Below are positions 62,201 to 64,000 of a DNA stretch of 64,000 bases, piece after piece. The position numbers and the translations under genes are program-made. How positions within the stretch are numbered: the first letter of the stretch is position 1; every line of letters starts with the position of its first letter. This stretch comes from Victivallis sp. Marseille-Q1083 (GTDB lineage Bacteria; Verrucomicrobiota; Lentisphaeria; Victivallales; Victivallaceae). Location of the stretch: positions 124,001 through 188,000 of the forward strand of contig NZ_CAHJXL010000001.1 of the NCBI RefSeq assembly GCF_903645315.1. Direction: 5' to 3'. Below the pieces are notes generated by a model, which was given only the letters and a program-made list of their open reading frames with translations, ran no database searches and was not told the origin of the DNA.

Positions 62201-64000
62201 CGATGCCAGGCCGCCAGAAAATTCTGCCGGTCTTCCGGCGCCACCCATTCCTCGACCGTCATCCGCCGACCGTCACGCCATCCCCAATACTCCGGCTGCG
62301 GTTCGGCTTCCACCACGCAACCGTCGTCATATTGAAAATAAGTCATCTGCGCCACTTCGGCGGCCGCCTGCAGCATTTTATTCTGCAGCATAATCCGGTT
62401 ATGCTTCTCATATTCCTCACCGATATCGCGGAAAACCAGCACCGCCCCGGCAATCCGTTCCGCCGCCTCCCTGATCAGCGCCACGTTCTCGGCGATATGC
62501 CGCCGCGAACCGTCACGGGCCACCAGATCGGTCTGTCTCGGCCGGGCGGCGCCTTCCCCGTCCTGCAGAACCAGGCGCACCAGCGAAGGCACCGAAGCGC
62601 CATCGGTCGGATCAACGGTGCGAAAACAATCCGCCAATTTCCGGCCGAGCAATTTTTCCGACGGCAGGCCGGTCAGTTCGGCCGCCACCGGATTCGCCAG
62701 CGTGATCACTTCCTGCTCGTCGGTCGCGATCACCCCATCGCCGATCGACTCCAGCGTCAACCGGAAACGCTCCGCCAATGCCGCCATATTCACCTGCGCC
62801 GCATGCAAATCCTCGACATCGGTCGAAACCCACAAAGCGGTTTCAACGCCAAAAATATCCCTCGACAGCTTCAACAATTTAGCCTGCCGCCGCCGGCCCC
62901 GGCAATCGTATTCGATCGTCAACGGCTGTCCGGAGGCGAGCACCTGCCGGACCGGCTCCTGAAACGTATTGCGGATATCCGCCGGAAATTCCTGCAGCGT
63001 CCACGTCTCTGCGGCAAAATCGGGCGCCGCTTCATCGGTCACCTGCAGAAAATGAATCCGCCCTCTGGCATCCGCCGCCGCCACTCTGACCGGCAACGCC
63101 CTGAAAATCACCTGCAAACGGCGGGAATGCCGCTGCCGGCTGATGAGATGAAAGATGAAAACCAGCAAGGCGGCGATCAAAGCCGCCAAGCCGGAAGCGA
63201 TTTCCAGTTTATAACGCGACCAGAAAGAGCGCGGCGGGTGCAGGAGCAAGGTATCCGCCGGCAGCATTTCCGGCGTCAGATGATAACGCGCCAACAAATC
63301 GTAGTCGAAAACTGGCCGGCTCGCGCCGGTCGCCACCGGAATCCGCTCCGCCGCCTCCCCGTTCAACACCCGTTCCGCCAGCCGTGCGGCCTCGTAACCG
63401 TGCGCACCTCCCTCCACCATGACGCCGCCCGGAATCCCAGCCTCAAAGCCGCTGTCCTGGGTCATCAGGACCGACTTTGTCCGATTCTGAGCCATCTGTT
63501 CAAAAACCGAGCGAAGCAACTCCCGTCCCTCCGGCCGGCTCGAACGCCAGTTGTTGAAAACGACGAAAGAGTCGTCCGGCAGACCGGCAAGCTTCCGGAG
63601 CAGGTCCGCCGTCGTATCGTCGCGACCGTTGATCAATGTTATTTCCACCTCGGGCAACCGGACGGCGGCCAGTTGGTCCGCAGTGCTGCTGCCGTCGGTG
63701 ATCAACACGATATTGCGGGTCCGCGGCCAGAGCTGCAATCCCAGTTCGATGTTGCGCAGATTGACTTCCGGCATCGCCAGGCCGGTGACATTGCCCAGCG
63801 GCGGCCGGGCGGCGGCGCGAAAGCCGTGATAACCGCAGAAAACCAGCGGCAAATCAGCCGGCAAGGTCAACACCCGGTCGAAGAAAAGATCGGCCGCAGG
63901 GTTGCCGGCCGCCACAACCAGGTCGTAAGCGGCGCCGGACAACTGGCCGCGCAGCCTCCCGACCTCGCGGGCCGACGGCTCCAGACCGGGGGCATTCAAC
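59206..64000 (-). CDS. hybrid sensor histidine kinase, N-terminus outside window
   Basis: 1597 residues are visible. The frame is open to the window edge and its apparent first Met is only an internal TTG codon. Alignment by eye with the kinase at 39302 suggests about 85-90 N-terminal residues (signal peptide and first strands) are missing. The periplasmic substrate-binding-like domain (AYDLVVAAGNPAADLF, GGVMVEGGAHGYEAARLAERVLNGEA), one membrane helix, several PAS domains, a GAF (about 990-1150) and the Cys-motif PAS (PCFGYLCGDDNLSNCP) precede HisKA with visible-residue His1239. HATPase (DTGIGVSR, GTGLGLAIS) and a receiver (LTDLWMPGMDG) follow. It converges with the GntR regulator of the glycyl-radical operon and might sense that pathway's substrate. 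Confidence 0.9.
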   Translation of the reverse strand, partial: LNAPGLEPSAREVGRLRGQLSGAAYDLVVAAGNPAADLFFDRVLTLPADLPLVFCGYHGFRAAARPPLGNVTGLAMPEVNLRNIELGLQLWPRTRNIVLITDGSSTADQLAAVRLPEVEITLINGRDDTTADLLRKLAGLPDDSFVVFNNWRSSRPEGRELLRSVFEQMAQNRTKSVLMTQDSGFEAGIPGGVMVEGGAHGYEAARLAERVLNGEAAERIPVATGASRPVFDYDLLARYHLTPEMLPADTLLLHPPRSFWSRYKLEIASGLAALIAALLVFIFHLISRQRHSRRLQVIFRALPVRVAAADARGRIHFLQVTDEAAPDFAAETWTLQEFPADIRNTFQEPVRQVLASGQPLTIEYDCRGRRRQAKLLKLSRDIFGVETALWVSTDVEDLHAAQVNMAALAERFRLTLESIGDGVIATDEQEVITLANPVAAELTGLPSEKLLGRKLADCFRTVDPTDGASVPSLVRLVLQDGEGAARPRQTDLVARDGSRRHIAENVALIREAAERIAGAVLVFRDIGEEYEKHNRIMLQNKMLQAAAEVAQMTYFQYDDGCVVEAEPQPEYWGWRDGRRMTVEEWVAPEDRQNFLAAWHRLLQGEDRSLEIAYRVKTGKDCRFFEMMVKPVEIAGQGRVKYFGIIRDITAAREAELQRLDAAMLLQEVMDNLPCYIFAKEVENGFRYVICNRLQEQLFQRPLAEILGKTDFEIVPDRKRAELYRSEDLELVRSGKVLDAMETFVDTQGVKRIGKVVKKLLIKANGDRLLLGMAIDLSREITAEAELKATNSILQAIMDNLPAMIAAKDVQNDFRYIIWNRAAEQLSGIPASEVLGRRADELVCYRDKAEQFRRNDLEVCRSGSVKVADHYEFPNGRVCDLHTLLTKVERPDGGALLLVLSLDVTEEKRLEAERQTLMENLKVYAEQERLLNTSLEAVVLNDDNSSALQHLLDTVGARMAADRCYLFQYDYDQNRVIPVVEWHKPGIPSMIDYLPRPAIREDEDWFRCMQRGELFIVPDLRQGESISQTGSWADHFQQEKIYSLFCVGIRRGGKLWGHLGLTYERQGHQFSDQDAQLFRAAAHIVEIVLERKRNRDKLERSEYEKRLILDTIKIPILLFDPEMRLQRVNNAALKIAGLPEAEVYARPCFGYLCGDDNLSNCPVHLSLQDYREHVRKLRIKERDYLSSAYPIFLDGKLINVLNTLVDVTDFNEVQRQLTDALQDARNADRAKSYFLATMSHELRTPLNAVIGFSELLQEGDIPRQEQEDYLRSINLAGRALLKLINGVLDLSKIEADQLELVPQPTDLAVLLQEIYAIFRHRTEQKGLRFSLQCPADLPLLELDSLRLRQILLNLVGNAVKFTEAGSVDIVVEFQRRAADWGTLLIHVRDTGIGVSREYQEKIFQPFVQQESTRDSRIYEGTGLGLAISQRLAGKMGGVILLESRINCGSDFSLRLDRVAIDVQGPVSPESEPEPERSTTFRRVLVVDDVSMNLKVLAAMLKKLKMEVRSAVSGKEALELLRQEVADVLLTDLWMPGMDGGELARRIRRESAWRKMKLVAVTADTEAKNNFDMSEFDAILLKPVSLEKLKSLFAGLEDN

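Overview
The window looks like a chromosomal segment of a Gram-negative, probably anaerobic, sugar-degrading bacterium of the Planctomycetota-Verrucomicrobiota-Chlamydiota group. A Lentisphaerota (Victivallis-like) gut bacterium is my best guess. The support is GC-rich coding DNA, an outer-membrane lipid-transport operon (YdbH/YnbE/YdbL), a glycyl radical enzyme, many TIM-barrel sugar isomerases and glycosidase-like proteins, a URO-D-like protein, AraC/LacI/GntR sugar regulators and very large hybrid histidine kinases. This taxonomic call is inference; no 16S rRNA gene is present.

Layout, left to right. Positions 1-1758 (minus) hold a secreted-protein operon cut by the window edge, two of its genes in an AT-rich island. 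2101-7785 holds an AraC regulator divergent from a five-gene hexuronate operon (TIM-barrel epimerase, Gfo/Idh/MocA oxidoreductase, second TIM barrel, mannonate-oxidoreductase-like SDR, mannonate dehydratase UxuA). 7917-9317 is an orphan membrane-fusion protein. 9444-13498 (minus) is a tightly overlapping cluster: OppD-like ATPase, TPR membrane protein, endonuclease-type MutL and a small HNH protein. 13785-21077 (plus) carries a ketosynthase, LipA, a sodium/solute symporter, a TsaC/YrdC protein, a GH35 beta-galactosidase and an uncharacterised nucleotidyltransferase.

21176-30135 (minus) encodes two consecutive hybrid histidine kinases. 30597-37440 is a second carbohydrate region: glycosidase-like protein, DMT transporter, divergent AraC regulator, DUF4434 protein, URO-D-like protein and a PLD-like protein. 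A LacI regulator (37908-38972) diverges from a third hybrid kinase (39302-43960). Five tRNA genes follow (Leu-Tyr-Tyr-Gly-Leu, minus), then recJ, the ydbH-ynbE-ydbL operon, a CstA-family carrier and an amidohydrolase.

The last block, 53025-59173, is the most interesting: deoC, FGGY sugar kinase, YqhD-type alcohol dehydrogenase, an unusually short glycyl radical enzyme and a GntR/HutC regulator, apparently one operon behind a promoter carrying a perfect palindrome. I propose a redox-balanced fermentation in which the radical enzyme dehydrates a polyol, the kinase and DeoC cleave the deoxysugar phosphate, and the dehydrogenase reduces the resulting aldehyde. A classical deoxyhexose/propanediol route is the main alternative. 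A fourth hybrid kinase (59206-64000, truncated by the window) converges on this operon. Three of the four kinases share a periplasmic substrate-binding-like sensor, and all share a cysteine-bearing PAS domain next to the kinase core. The window holds no partner response regulator and no glycyl radical activating enzyme.
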